DNA of 32,841 nt from Amycolatopsis pithecellobii (lineage in GTDB: Bacteria > Actinomycetota > Actinomycetes > Mycobacteriales > Pseudonocardiaceae). Shown here piece after piece: positions 15,071 through 22,228 of this stretch. Below the pieces are notes generated by a model. It was not told the origin of the DNA and did no database searches. It saw only the letters and a list, made by a program, of their open reading frames with translations. Made by a program: the position numbers and the translations under genes. Each line of letters opens with the position of its first letter. The first letter of the stretch is position 1. The stretch is taken from assembly GCF_009707865.1 (NCBI RefSeq), contig NZ_WMBA01000080.1, positions 1 through 32,841 of the forward strand, written 5' to 3'.

Positions 15071-15646
15071 CTACGGCACTCTGGCGCGCAGCTCGGCCGC
15101 CGTCGAACCGAAGCCGGGCGGCTCCCAGGTCCACGTCTGCAGGTCGGTGAACCCGGCCGCGGCCACCTCGGCGGCGAGCTCGTGCCGCGGCACCGGCAGC
15201 CACCTCTCGTGCGCCGACAGCACGAGCCGGCCGCCGGGGCGCAATACCCGGCGCAGCTCGGTGAGCGCGGCGGCCCGGTCTTCCCACAACTGCACGTTGT
15301 TGACGCTCAGCACGACATTGACCGACTCGTCCGGCTGCCCGGTCCGCGCCGCAGTGCCAAGGCGCACCTCGGCGTCCGGGCACCGGGCGTGTGACAGCGC
15401 CAGCATCTCCTCCGACGGATCGACACCGATGACCGTGCGCCCCTCGCCGGACGCCGCGGCAAGCCCGATTCCGGGACCGGGGCCGAGCACCAGCACGGTT
15501 TCCCCGGGCGCGAGCCTCGCCAGGCTCACCACATGACGTTCGGTGGCGGCATTGCCGCACGCCATCACCGCGCCGCCGATTCTGCCGAGCAGTCCACGCG
15601 GATGGCCGAAGGCCCGGTCCAGCACCTGGGTGTACGTAGCGCTCAT
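15071..15646 (-). CDS. Class I SAM-dependent methyltransferase
   Basis: A 191-residue methyltransferase of the UbiE/Methyltransf_11 type. Motif I is VLVLGPGPGIGLAAA, the acidic motif II residue is the Asp in VIGVDPSEEML, and LRRVLRPGGRLVLSAHE is the post-motif segment. The substrate cannot be predicted. The ATG is preceded by TGATCT and then six bases, so it could be leaderless; GGAGAT also lies next to the ATG but is too close for a standard ribosome binding site. It is divergent from lepA. Confidence 0.87.
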   Translation of the reverse strand: MSATYTQVLDRAFGHPRGLLGRIGGAVMACGNAATERHVVSLARLAPGETVLVLGPGPGIGLAAASGEGRTVIGVDPSEEMLALSHARCPDAEVRLGTAARTGQPDESVNVVLSVNNVQLWEDRAAALTELRRVLRPGGRLVLSAHERWLPVPRHELAAEVAAAGFTDLQTWTWEPPGFGSTAAELRARVP

Positions 15647-15756
15647 ATCTCCAGATCAGCACGGGCACGGTGATCCGGCATCGGGGATGACCCGGAAATC
15701 CCCCCGCCACGGCCATGGGACACTGGAAGGGACCCCGAGAAGGAGCCGAGAGTTCA

Positions 15757-17601
15757 GTGACGTTCGCCGACACCACGTTCACGCCGCCGGAGCTGATCCG
15801 GAACTTCTGCATCATCGCGCACATCGACCACGGGAAGTCCACGCTGGCCGACCGCATGCTGCAGCTCACCGGCGTGGTCGAAGAACGTGCCATGCGCGCC
15901 CAGTACCTCGACCGCATGGACATCGAACGCGAGCGCGGGATCACGATCAAGGCGCAGAACGTGCGCCTGCCATGGCAGCTCGACGGCACGGATCACGTGC
16001 TGCACCTGATCGACACACCTGGCCACGTCGACTTCACCTACGAGGTCTCGCGGGCACTGGAGGCGTGCGAAGGTGCGATCCTGCTGGTCGACGCGGCGCA
16101 GGGGATCGAGGCGCAGACGCTGGCGAACCTGTATCTCGCGCTCGACAAGGACCTGCACATCATCCCCGTGCTCAACAAGATCGACCTGCCGGCGGCCGAC
16201 CCGGACAAGTACGCCGCTGAGCTCGCGCACATCATCGGCTGCGAGCCGGCCGACGTGCTGCGCGTGTCGGCCAAGACAGGCCAGGGTGTGCGGGAACTGC
16301 TCGACGAGGTCGTGCGTCAGGTGCCGGCGCCGCAGGGCGAAGCGGACGCGCCGGCCAGGGCGATGATCTTCGACTCGGTATACGACACCTACCGCGGCGT
16401 CGTGACCTACATCCGTGTCGTGGACGGGCAGATCACCCCGCGCGAGCGGATCCGGATGATGTCCACCGGCGCCACCCACGAGCTGCTCGAAGTCGGTATC
16501 ATTTCGCCGGAACCCAAGCCCAGCAAGGGACTCGGCGTCGGCGAGGTGGGTTACCTGATCACCGGCGTGAAGGATGTCCGGCAGTCGCGCGTCGGGGACA
16601 CCGTCACGAGCGAGCGCAAGGGCGCGACCGAACCGCTGACCGGCTACCGCGAGCCGAAGCCGATGGTCTACTCAGGACTGTACCCACTGGACGGTTCGGA
16701 CTACCCGGAACTGCGTGAGGCACTGGACAAACTCCAGCTCAACGATGCGGCGCTGACCTTCGAACCGGAGACCTCGGTCGCACTGGGTTTCGGGTTCCGC
16801 TGCGGGTTCCTCGGACTGCTGCACCTGGAGATCACCCGGGACCGGCTCGAGCGCGAGTTTGGTCTGGACCTCATCTCGACCGCGCCGAACGTGGTGTACC
16901 GCGTCGTGCTCGAAGACGGCAGCGAGCACATCGTGACCAACCCGTCGGACTGGCCGACCGGGTACAAGATCGCCGAAGTGCACGAACCGCTGTCGAAGGT
17001 CACGGTGATCGCACCCGCCGAGTTCATCGGGGCGATCATGGAGCTGTGCCAAGGAAAACGCGGCCAGTTGCTGGGCATGGACTACCTGTCCGAGGACCGG
17101 GTCGAGCTGCGGTACCACCTGCCCCTCGCGGAGATCATCTTCGATTTCTTCGACTCGCTGAAATCCCGCACCCGCGGGTACGCCTCGCTGGACTACGAAG
17201 AGGCGGGCGACCAGATCGCCGAGCTGGTCAAGGTGGACATCCTGCTGCAGGGCGAACCGGTGGACGCGTTTTCCGCGATCGTGCACAAGGACGCGGCTTT
17301 CTCCTACGGCAACAAGATGGCGACCCGGCTGCGTGAGCTGATCCCGCGGCAGCAGTTCGAGGTGCCGATCCAGGCCGCCGTCGGTTCCCGCATCATCGCG
17401 CGTGAGACGATCCGCGCGATCCGCAAGGACGTTCTCGCCAAGTGCTACGGCGGTGACATCTCGCGGAAGCGGAAGCTGCTGGAGAAGCAGAAGGAAGGCA
17501 AGAAGCGGATGAAGAACATCGGCCGGGTCGAGGTCCCGCAGGAAGCCTTCGTCGCCGCGTTGTCGACCTCCGAGCCCAGCGACAAGGGCAAGAAGAAATA
17601 G
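15757..17601 (+). CDS. lepA: Elongation factor 4 (LepA)
   Basis: A 614-residue translational GTPase that acts on stalled or mistranslocated ribosomes and in 30S biogenesis. The G1 motif is AHIDHGKST (21-29), then G2 ERGITIK, G3 DTPGH and G4 NKIDL. The LepA-specific C-terminal domain ends KRKLLEKQKEGKKRMK followed by IGRVEVPQEAFVA, which is diagnostic against EF-G. GTG 15757 is preferred over 15715; AAGGAG lies 11 bases upstream and the extra residues of the longer form are not family-like. It is divergent from the methyltransferase gene. Confidence 0.97.
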   Translation: MTFADTTFTPPELIRNFCIIAHIDHGKSTLADRMLQLTGVVEERAMRAQYLDRMDIERERGITIKAQNVRLPWQLDGTDHVLHLIDTPGHVDFTYEVSRALEACEGAILLVDAAQGIEAQTLANLYLALDKDLHIIPVLNKIDLPAADPDKYAAELAHIIGCEPADVLRVSAKTGQGVRELLDEVVRQVPAPQGEADAPARAMIFDSVYDTYRGVVTYIRVVDGQITPRERIRMMSTGATHELLEVGIISPEPKPSKGLGVGEVGYLITGVKDVRQSRVGDTVTSERKGATEPLTGYREPKPMVYSGLYPLDGSDYPELREALDKLQLNDAALTFEPETSVALGFGFRCGFLGLLHLEITRDRLEREFGLDLISTAPNVVYRVVLEDGSEHIVTNPSDWPTGYKIAEVHEPLSKVTVIAPAEFIGAIMELCQGKRGQLLGMDYLSEDRVELRYHLPLAEIIFDFFDSLKSRTRGYASLDYEEAGDQIAELVKVDILLQGEPVDAFSAIVHKDAAFSYGNKMATRLRELIPRQQFEVPIQAAVGSRIIARETIRAIRKDVLAKCYGGDISRKRKLLEKQKEGKKRMKNIGRVEVPQEAFVAALSTSEPSDKGKKK

Positions 17602-17638
17602 CTGCTCAGGGGCTACCGGCAGTGCTGGTGGTTACCCA

Positions 17639-17690
17639 GCCGGCCGGCAGTCACGGCGATCGGCGAAACGTAGGCGGGCTGCCGGTCGGC
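17639..17690. terminator. Possible terminator hairpin between convergent lepA and PPOX genes
   Basis: Inverted repeat GCCGGCCGGCAG (17639-17650) and CTGCCGGTCGGC (17679-17690), 11 of 12 positions pairing, with a 28-base loop. It lies in the 97-base gap between convergent genes. No U-tract is visible on either strand, so the role is uncertain. Confidence 0.3.
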
Positions 17691-17698
17691 CCGCTGGC

Positions 17699-18148
17699 CT
17701 ACTTTCGGTCGGCTGGGTAAATCCGTTGTGCGGCAAGGAAAACGGCGCACCGGCGTTCGGCGGCCATGACGCGATCGTATTCGTGCCAGTCATCGTGGCT
17801 GCCGGTCGCGGCGATGAACACGTCACGCAGCAGGCGCGGCAGGCCGGCCGGATCGAACGCCGGGTCCTCGTCGTCCGGGCCGATCAGCCGCACCGGCCCC
17901 TGCACCGACGCCCACTGCCAGCCGCGGCGGAACACGATCGTGCCGTTCCCGCGCTCGCGTAACAGGGCGAGCTTGCGGGTGCCGCCGCGTGCGACGAAAC
18001 CGACGCCGGGCGTGCCGGTCACCGGGTCGTCGATGAGCCCGGCGTTCACCACCGAGGAATGCACCGTGCCGTCCGTGCGGGCGACGGAAATCGTGGCGAG
18101 CCCGTGCTCAGCCAGTGCAAGGTCGCGCACGCGCGAAAGATCTGCCAT
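17699..18148 (-). CDS. Pyridoxamine 5'-phosphate oxidase-fold protein (PPOX class, probably F420- or FMN-dependent)
   Basis: A 149-residue split beta-barrel protein. HGLATISVARTDGTVHSSVVNAG, a KLALLRERGNGTIVF segment and the WQWASVQGPVRLIG strand are typical of small actinobacterial PPOX proteins that bind F420 or flavin and reduce unknown substrates. The tail residues WHEYDRVMAAERRCAVFL resemble the same group. The ATG has no Shine-Dalgarno, but a TAATGT -10-like element lies six bases upstream. It faces lepA. Confidence 0.83.
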   Translation of the reverse strand: MADLSRVRDLALAEHGLATISVARTDGTVHSSVVNAGLIDDPVTGTPGVGFVARGGTRKLALLRERGNGTIVFRRGWQWASVQGPVRLIGPDDEDPAFDPAGLPRLLRDVFIAATGSHDDWHEYDRVMAAERRCAVFLAAQRIYPADRK

Positions 18149-18154
18149 GCCTCG

Positions 18155-18160
18155 ACATTA
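18155..18160 (-). promoter_or_regulatory. Putative -10 element of the leaderless PPOX gene
   Basis: On the minus strand, TAATGT (TANNNT) is followed by six bases and then the ATG. Confidence 0.5.
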
Positions 18161-18187
18161 GTGTGCCGCGCCTCGTGACGGGGGCGG

Positions 18188-19144
18188 TCAGCCCGCCATC
18201 GGCAGCCGTGCGGCCTTGGGGCGGCGGCGTTTGCTGGTGACGTCCGCGATGAAGTCGCCGACCAGTCCGGCGACGGCCGTCGGGTCGTCCAGTTGCGGGC
18301 AGTGGCCCCAGTTCTCGCGGATCAGCAGGCGACTGTGCGGTACCAGCGAGTGCAGCCGCCGCCCCGAATCCGGGGTGACCAGCCTGTCCTTGCCGCAGGC
18401 GACGACGAGCAGTGGGGTGGCGATGTCGCCGATCCCGTCGTAGGCCTTGGTGAGTTCCTCGACCAGCTGGCGCGCCTGGTCCAGCCGGGTGGTGGCCGAA
18501 CGGTAGTCGGGGAAGAGGCTGGTGAACCGGCGGACGTGTTCGGCGGCCGCGACACCGTGGTCGGCGTACAGCAGGCGTGGCACGACGTACTCGGCGACAC
18601 CGCGCACGACGAAGTCCGGCACTGGCAACGGAAGCGCGGCCCACAGCCGCAACGGGTACGCCACGACCGCACGGACCAGCCACGAGTCGGCGAACCCCGG
18701 CGCGGCGACCGAGATGACGCCCGCGATGGGGCGCCGGGAGTCGTGCGCCGCGCGCAAAGCCATTGTGCCGCCGAGGGAATTGCCTGCCAGCACGACCTTT
18801 CCGTGTTTCGTCTGCTCCTCGAGTACGGCGTCGACGAACTGGTCGAGCTGGGGGAGCATCGGGCCGGGACGCAGGGGATCCGCCTCACCGAAGCCGGGCA
18901 GATCGACTGCGACCGCGGAGATTCCCGTCTCGGAGAGCTGTTCGAGGACCGGGCGCCAAGTGTCGGCACTGTCGCAGTAACCGTGGAGGAAGACCAGTCT
19001 CGGCGCGCCGCGGATCAGCCGTCTCGGGCCGATTTCGAGGACGCGCGTGCGGACACCGGCATAGCTGCGCTCCCCGGCCCGGATCTGCTCCGGGCCGGCG
19101 AACCGTGCCGTCGTCTGAGGCTGTTCCCGCTCCATCGCGGTCAT
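18188..19144 (-). CDS. Alpha/beta-fold hydrolase
   Basis: A 318-residue cytosolic alpha/beta-hydrolase. FLHGYCDSADTW is the HG oxyanion region, the nucleophile elbow is GNSLGG, the acid is probably the Asp in ACGKDRLVTP, and the His is in NWGHCPQLDDP near the C-terminus. A helical cap lies between the elbow and the acid. The substrate is unknown; epoxide hydrolases and lipases share this layout. ATG 19144 is chosen because a TAATCT -10-like element stands six bases upstream, consistent with a leaderless start. Confidence 0.87.
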   Translation of the reverse strand: MTAMEREQPQTTARFAGPEQIRAGERSYAGVRTRVLEIGPRRLIRGAPRLVFLHGYCDSADTWRPVLEQLSETGISAVAVDLPGFGEADPLRPGPMLPQLDQFVDAVLEEQTKHGKVVLAGNSLGGTMALRAAHDSRRPIAGVISVAAPGFADSWLVRAVVAYPLRLWAALPLPVPDFVVRGVAEYVVPRLLYADHGVAAAEHVRRFTSLFPDYRSATTRLDQARQLVEELTKAYDGIGDIATPLLVVACGKDRLVTPDSGRRLHSLVPHSRLLIRENWGHCPQLDDPTAVAGLVGDFIADVTSKRRRPKAARLPMAG

Positions 19145-19150
19145 GTCTCC

Positions 19151-19156
19151 AGATTA
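19151..19156 (-). promoter_or_regulatory. Putative -10 element of the leaderless hydrolase gene
   Basis: On the minus strand, TAATCT is followed by GGAGAC and then the ATG. A weak -35-like GCTGAA lies 16 bases upstream of the hexamer. Confidence 0.5.
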
Positions 19157-19258
19157 GCGAGGAAATCTCATGTTCAGCGGCCAAACCGTGGGTCACAAAC
19201 ACGTGTCGGCCAGGTGTCGACAACGCGTCTGTGCAGCTCAACCCGCGAATGGGGGGTG

Positions 19259-20224
19259 TTAACGAGTGAAAACGATTTTGCCCGCCGTGTTCCCGGACTC
19301 CATGTCCGTGATGCCCTTTTGGGCATCATCGAGCGGCAGCTCCGCACCGATCTGCGGTTTGATCCCGGCCAGATCGACGTAGGACAGCAGGCTCGCCAGC
19401 TCGTCGCGGGTGCCCATCGTCGAACCGACCACCCGCAGCTGCAGGAAGAACACCCGTTGCAGGTCGGCACTCGGGTCGGGGCCGCTGGTGGAACCCGACA
19501 CGACGACGATGCCGCCGGGCTTGAGGGACTTGAGCGTGTGGCCCCAGGTCGCCTTGCCGACCGTCTCGAACACGGCGTCCACCCGTTCCGGCAGGCGCGC
19601 TCCCGACTCGAAGGTCTGATGCGCGCCAAGGCTCTCGGCCAGTGCGCGTTTCTGTTCGCTGCGGCCGGTCACCCACACCCGGAACCCGGCCGCGCGGCCG
19701 AGTTGCACCAGCGCTGTCGACACGCCGCCGGACGCGCCCTGCACCAGCATCGTCTGGCCGGGCCGCAACCCGGATTTGACGAAGAGCATGCGGTACGCGG
19801 TCAGCCACGCGGTGCCCATCGTCGCGGCCTCGCTGAACGACAGGCCGGCGGGCTTGGGGATCGCGTTGCGGGCGGGGACGACGACGTAGTCGGCGAAGGT
19901 GCCCTGGTACTTCTCGGTGAGCAGGGTGCGCTTGGGGTCGAGGGTGTCGTCGCCCTGCCAGCCCGGCGCGTTGATCACCGAATGCAGCACGACCTCGGTG
20001 CCGTCCTCGAGCACGCCGGCGCCGTCGCAGCCCAGGATCATCGGGAACTGCTCGGCTTTGATGCCGACCCCGCGCAGCGTCCAGATGTCGTGCATGTTCA
20101 GGCTGGCGGCGCGGACCGCGACCTTCACCCAGCCGTCCGGCACCTCGGGTTCGGGGCGCTCGCCGACCACGAGTGAGTCCAGCGGGTTGTCGTAGTTGGC
20201 TTCTTTGGCATACACGGCGAACAT
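19259..20224 (-). CDS. Zinc-binding-dehydrogenase-like MDR oxidoreductase (quinone reductase type)
   Basis: A 321-residue medium-chain dehydrogenase/reductase. The GroES-like N-terminal domain contains ASLNMHDIWTLRG and PMILGCDGAGVL. The Rossmann domain has the NAD(P)H loop VQGASGGVSTALVQLGRAAG and the GRSEQKRALAESLGA segment that sets cofactor preference. The structural zinc cysteine cluster is absent, so this is a zinc-free quinone-reductase-type member. The substrate is unknown. The ATG has no Shine-Dalgarno, but TAGTTT lies six bases upstream. It is divergent from the small membrane protein gene. Confidence 0.88.
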   Translation of the reverse strand: MFAVYAKEANYDNPLDSLVVGERPEPEVPDGWVKVAVRAASLNMHDIWTLRGVGIKAEQFPMILGCDGAGVLEDGTEVVLHSVINAPGWQGDDTLDPKRTLLTEKYQGTFADYVVVPARNAIPKPAGLSFSEAATMGTAWLTAYRMLFVKSGLRPGQTMLVQGASGGVSTALVQLGRAAGFRVWVTGRSEQKRALAESLGAHQTFESGARLPERVDAVFETVGKATWGHTLKSLKPGGIVVVSGSTSGPDPSADLQRVFFLQLRVVGSTMGTRDELASLLSYVDLAGIKPQIGAELPLDDAQKGITDMESGNTAGKIVFTR

Positions 20225-20230
20225 GCCAGC

Positions 20231-20236
20231 AAACTA
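20231..20236 (-). promoter_or_regulatory. Putative -10 element of the leaderless MDR gene
   Basis: On the minus strand, TAGTTT (TANNNT) precedes the ATG by six bases. Confidence 0.45.
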
Positions 20237-20254
20237 CCTCGCCTCAACCCCGCG

Positions 20255-20260
20255 TACGCT
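20255..20260 (+). promoter_or_regulatory. Putative -10 element of the small membrane protein gene
   Basis: TACGCT stands seven bases before ATG 20268. It is only 18 bases from the oppositely directed -10 of the MDR gene, so the two promoters overlap. Confidence 0.45.
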
Positions 20261-20267
20261 GTGATTC

Positions 20268-20468
20268 ATGTTCGGTGGGCTGGCCAACTGGTGGGACAGG
20301 GCCGAGCTGTGGCTGGCGCAGCTGTGGTTCCCGCTGCAGTTCGTGCTGGTCATCGCGGTGCTGGCGCCGCTGTGCGTGGGGGCGGCGTGGCTCATCGACC
20401 GCATCGTGGACCGGGTCGCGGCATGGTTGCGGCCGTCCCGTGACGAGGACTATCCGCCCCGGTCCTAG
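20268..20468 (+). CDS. Small membrane protein of unknown function
   Basis: A 66-residue protein I do not recognise. A tryptophan-rich amphipathic start (MFGGLANWWDRAELWLAQLWF) is followed by one transmembrane helix (about 21-43, LQFVLVIAVLAPLCVGAAWLI), then an amphipathic, charged segment (DRIVDRVAAWLRPSRDED) that would lie in the cytoplasm. The support for a real gene is the clean hydrophobic profile, the TACGCT element seven bases upstream, and the placement between a divergent gene and the repeat array. No function is proposed. Confidence 0.6.
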   Translation: MFGGLANWWDRAELWLAQLWFPLQFVLVIAVLAPLCVGAAWLIDRIVDRVAAWLRPSRDEDYPPRS

Positions 20469-20484
20469 GGATTTCGAAGCGCCC

Positions 20485-20594
20485 GCGCGAGTTGAGCGTT
20501 GGGAGCGCGCGAGTTGAGCGTTGCGTGCGGCGGGAACGTGCAACTCGCGCACCGGGAACGCGCAACTCGCGCGGCGGGAACGCGCAACTCGCGC
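20485..20594. repeat. Array of five 16-bp units at 22-bp period, two direct and three inverted
   Basis: GCGCGAGTTGAGCGTT occurs at 20485-20500 and 20507-20522. Its inverted form follows as AACGTGCAACTCGCGC (20535-20550) and AACGCGCAACTCGCGC (20557-20572 and 20579-20594). Within each arm the units repeat every 22 bases, about two helical turns. Six-base spacers (GGGAGC, ACCGGG, GGCGGG) separate them. The two arms could fold into a large hairpin. The array fills the gap between the small membrane protein gene and the RNase gene. Confidence 0.9.
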
Positions 20595-20626
20595 GGACCG
20601 GGACGCAGGCCGCGTCCGACCGTCAT

Positions 20627-20632
20627 TAGAGT
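20627..20632 (+). promoter_or_regulatory. Putative -10 element of the leaderless RNase gene
   Basis: TAGAGT ends seven bases before GTG 20640, 33 bases after the repeat array. Confidence 0.5.
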
Positions 20633-20639
20633 GACGCTG

Positions 20640-21023
20640 GTGTCCAGCAGAAGGCGCATCACGGCCGCTCTGATCGGCCTACTGGTGCTCGTGGGTGGGG
20701 GCTGGCTGGTCAGGGACCTGAGCAGCGGGAACGCCGGGGCGGCGACGACCGCCCTGTCGGCGTTGCCTCCTGAGGCCGGCCAGACGTGGCGGCTCATCGA
20801 GCGTGGTGGGCCGTTCCCGTATCCCCGCAACGACGGGGTCGTCTTCACCAACCGGGAGAAACGGCTGCCGGACAAGCAGAGTGGTTACTACCATGAGTAC
20901 ACCGTGCCCACGCCCGGCAGCACGGACCGTGGCCCGCGGCGGCTGATCACCGGTGCGGGGCACGAGCTGTACTACACCGGTGACCATTACGCGTCCTTCG
21001 TCGTGGTCGATCCCTCCAGATAG
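20640..21023 (+). CDS. Exported guanyl-specific ribonuclease (RNase Sa/barnase N1-T1 family)
   Basis: A 127-residue protein. A basic start and hydrophobic segment (about 8-24) form a signal peptide or membrane anchor. The mature domain begins near ALSALPPEA and closely follows Streptomyces RNase Sa: GPFPYPRNDGVVFTNRE, YYHEYTVPTPG with general base E86, RGPRRLITG with the substrate arginines, and TGDHYASF with acid H116. It cleaves RNA 3' of guanosine. The two cysteines that form the RNase Sa disulfide are missing. GTG 20640 fits a leaderless start; GTG 20631 lies inside the -10 element. A barstar gene follows 14 bases later. Confidence 0.9.
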   Translation: MSSRRRITAALIGLLVLVGGGWLVRDLSSGNAGAATTALSALPPEAGQTWRLIERGGPFPYPRNDGVVFTNREKRLPDKQSGYYHEYTVPTPGSTDRGPRRLITGAGHELYYTGDHYASFVVVDPSR

Positions 21024-21037
21024 CAAGTTGAAGGCCC

Positions 21038-21400
21038 ATGGAGCACCTCAGTATCAAGATCCTCACTGACCAGGCGCGCGCCCGGGGCGCCTACCTGCAC
21101 GTGATGGCGGGTCATCCCGTGGACAAGCTGTCCACAATGGACGCCATTGCGACGGCGCTGTCGTTCCCGGAGTGGTTCGGCCGCAACCTCGACGCCCTTT
21201 ACGACTGCCTGACCGACCTGTCCTGGCTGCCCAGCGGTGAACACGTGCTGATCTGGAGCGGCTCGGACGAGTTGAAGGCCGCGGACCCGCGCGCCTATCT
21301 GGCCATCCGCAGCGTGCTGTCGGACGCCGAACGCGCCATGGCGCCGGGCGGCGACCGGGCCGACAGCCGCCGCCTGACGCTGGCGCTTCCCGCAGACTGA
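21038..21400 (+). CDS. Barstar-family ribonuclease inhibitor
   Basis: A 120-residue cytosolic inhibitor. The family hallmark is FPEWFGRNLDALYDCLTDLSWL (about 43-64), where an acidic helix plugs the RNase active site; the downstream VLIWSGSDEL strand also matches. It would protect the producing cell from the RNase encoded just upstream. Barstar-like genes next to RNase Sa-type genes are common in actinobacteria. AAGG lies four bases before the ATG, and the 14-base gap implies an operon. The last three codons lie inside the palindromic terminator shared with the convergent enoyl-CoA hydratase gene. Confidence 0.92.
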   Translation: MEHLSIKILTDQARARGAYLHVMAGHPVDKLSTMDAIATALSFPEWFGRNLDALYDCLTDLSWLPSGEHVLIWSGSDELKAADPRAYLAIRSVLSDAERAMAPGGDRADSRRLTLALPAD

Positions 21401-21420
21401 CGCGGGTCAGTCTGCGGGAA
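21387..21420. terminator. Bidirectional terminator-like palindrome overlapping two stop codons
   Basis: Arms TTCCCGCAGACTGAC and GTCAGTCTGCGGGAA pair perfectly over 15 bp around a four-base loop (GCGG). Each arm contains the end of one convergent gene, including its TGA stop codon. No U-tract follows on either side, as is usual in high-GC actinobacteria. Confidence 0.75.
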
Positions 21421-22180
21421 CCCAGCTGGGTTTGCGCTTCTGCGCGAACGCGCTGATGCCCTCCTGCCCTTCCTCGCCGGCGAAGAAACGGGCGGACAAC
21501 GCGTTCATCGCGCGGAACCCGGCCGACGGGGTGGGCGGTTTCGGGCTCGACAACAGTTCCTTCGTCGCGGCCAGCGCGTTCGGGCCGCCGAGCGCGAGCG
21601 CCCGGACGTAGTGGTCCACCTCGTCGTCGAGTTTTTCCACATCCGTCGCCCTCGTGATCAGGCCGATTTCCGCCGCGCGGGCGGCGTCGAACGTTTCGCC
21701 GGTGAGGAACAGTTCCTGCGCCGCCCGCGGTGCGATCCGGGGGAGCACCACGAGCGAGATGACGGCGGGCACCACCCCGATCCGCACCTCGGAGAACGCG
21801 AACGTGGCCTCGTGCGCGGCGACGGCGATGTCGCACGCGGCGACCATGCCGACCCCGCCTGCCCGTGCGGGACCCGCGAGCCGTGCGACGACCGGCTTCG
21901 GGCTGCTCCACAGTTGCTGCAGGATCTCGGGAAACTCGTTGACGCCCTGATCACCCGCATCGGCGCCGCGAGCCTCCTTGAGGTCCATTCCCGCGCAGAA
22001 AACCGGGCCGGTGTGGGTCAGCACGATGACGCGCACGGCTTCGTCGCCCTGCGCCTTCGCCAGCGACGCACGCAGTTCACGGCGCAGCTGTGCGGACAGG
22101 GCGTTGCGGTTGTGCGGCGAGTCCAGCGTGATGGTCGCGGTGCCGCCCGCGTGCGAGTAGTGCACCAGTTCGTCAGCCAT
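21407..22180 (-). CDS. Enoyl-CoA hydratase/isomerase (crotonase) family protein
   Basis: A 257-residue crotonase-fold enzyme acting on acyl-CoA thioesters. ITLDSPHNRNALS is the CoA-binding start. FCAGMDLKEA and LAGPARAGGVGMVAACDIAVA form the oxyanion hole region. E131 in FSEVRIGVVPAV aligns with one catalytic Glu of enoyl-CoA hydratase; the second position seems not to be Glu, so hydration is not certain. The C-terminus FAQKRKPSWVPAD is typical. ATG 22180 is preferred over the long open frame reaching 22606, which is a broken gene read in the same frame. A TAAAGT element seven bases upstream suggests a leaderless start. Confidence 0.9.
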   Translation of the reverse strand: MADELVHYSHAGGTATITLDSPHNRNALSAQLRRELRASLAKAQGDEAVRVIVLTHTGPVFCAGMDLKEARGADAGDQGVNEFPEILQQLWSSPKPVVARLAGPARAGGVGMVAACDIAVAAHEATFAFSEVRIGVVPAVISLVVLPRIAPRAAQELFLTGETFDAARAAEIGLITRATDVEKLDDEVDHYVRALALGGPNALAATKELLSSPKPPTPSAGFRAMNALSARFFAGEEGQEGISAFAQKRKPSWVPAD

Positions 22181-22187
22181 GGCCGCC

Positions 22188-22193
22188 ACTTTA
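22188..22193 (-). promoter_or_regulatory. Putative -10 element of the leaderless enoyl-CoA hydratase gene
   Basis: On the minus strand, TAAAGT is followed by seven bases and then the ATG. Confidence 0.5.
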
Positions 22194-22215
22194 ACGACGC
22201 GACGTCCGCGACACC

Positions 22216-22228
22216 ATCCATTATGGAC
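22216..22228. repeat. Intergenic copy of the GTCCA-N3-TGGAC palindrome
   Basis: ATCCATTATGGAC is the only intergenic member of a palindrome family found within genes elsewhere in the window. It lies 36-48 bases upstream of the enoyl-CoA hydratase start and touches the stop codon of the Uma2 remnant. Confidence 0.5.

Noticed and set aside
18293..20176. 627-codon plus-strand open frame opposite the hydrolase and MDR genes
   Set aside because: It spans two confirmed minus-strand genes and the gap between them and has biased, motif-free composition.
20485..20594. CRISPR array
   Set aside because: Units are 16 bp with six-base spacers that are themselves similar, and part of the array is inverted; no cas genes are nearby.
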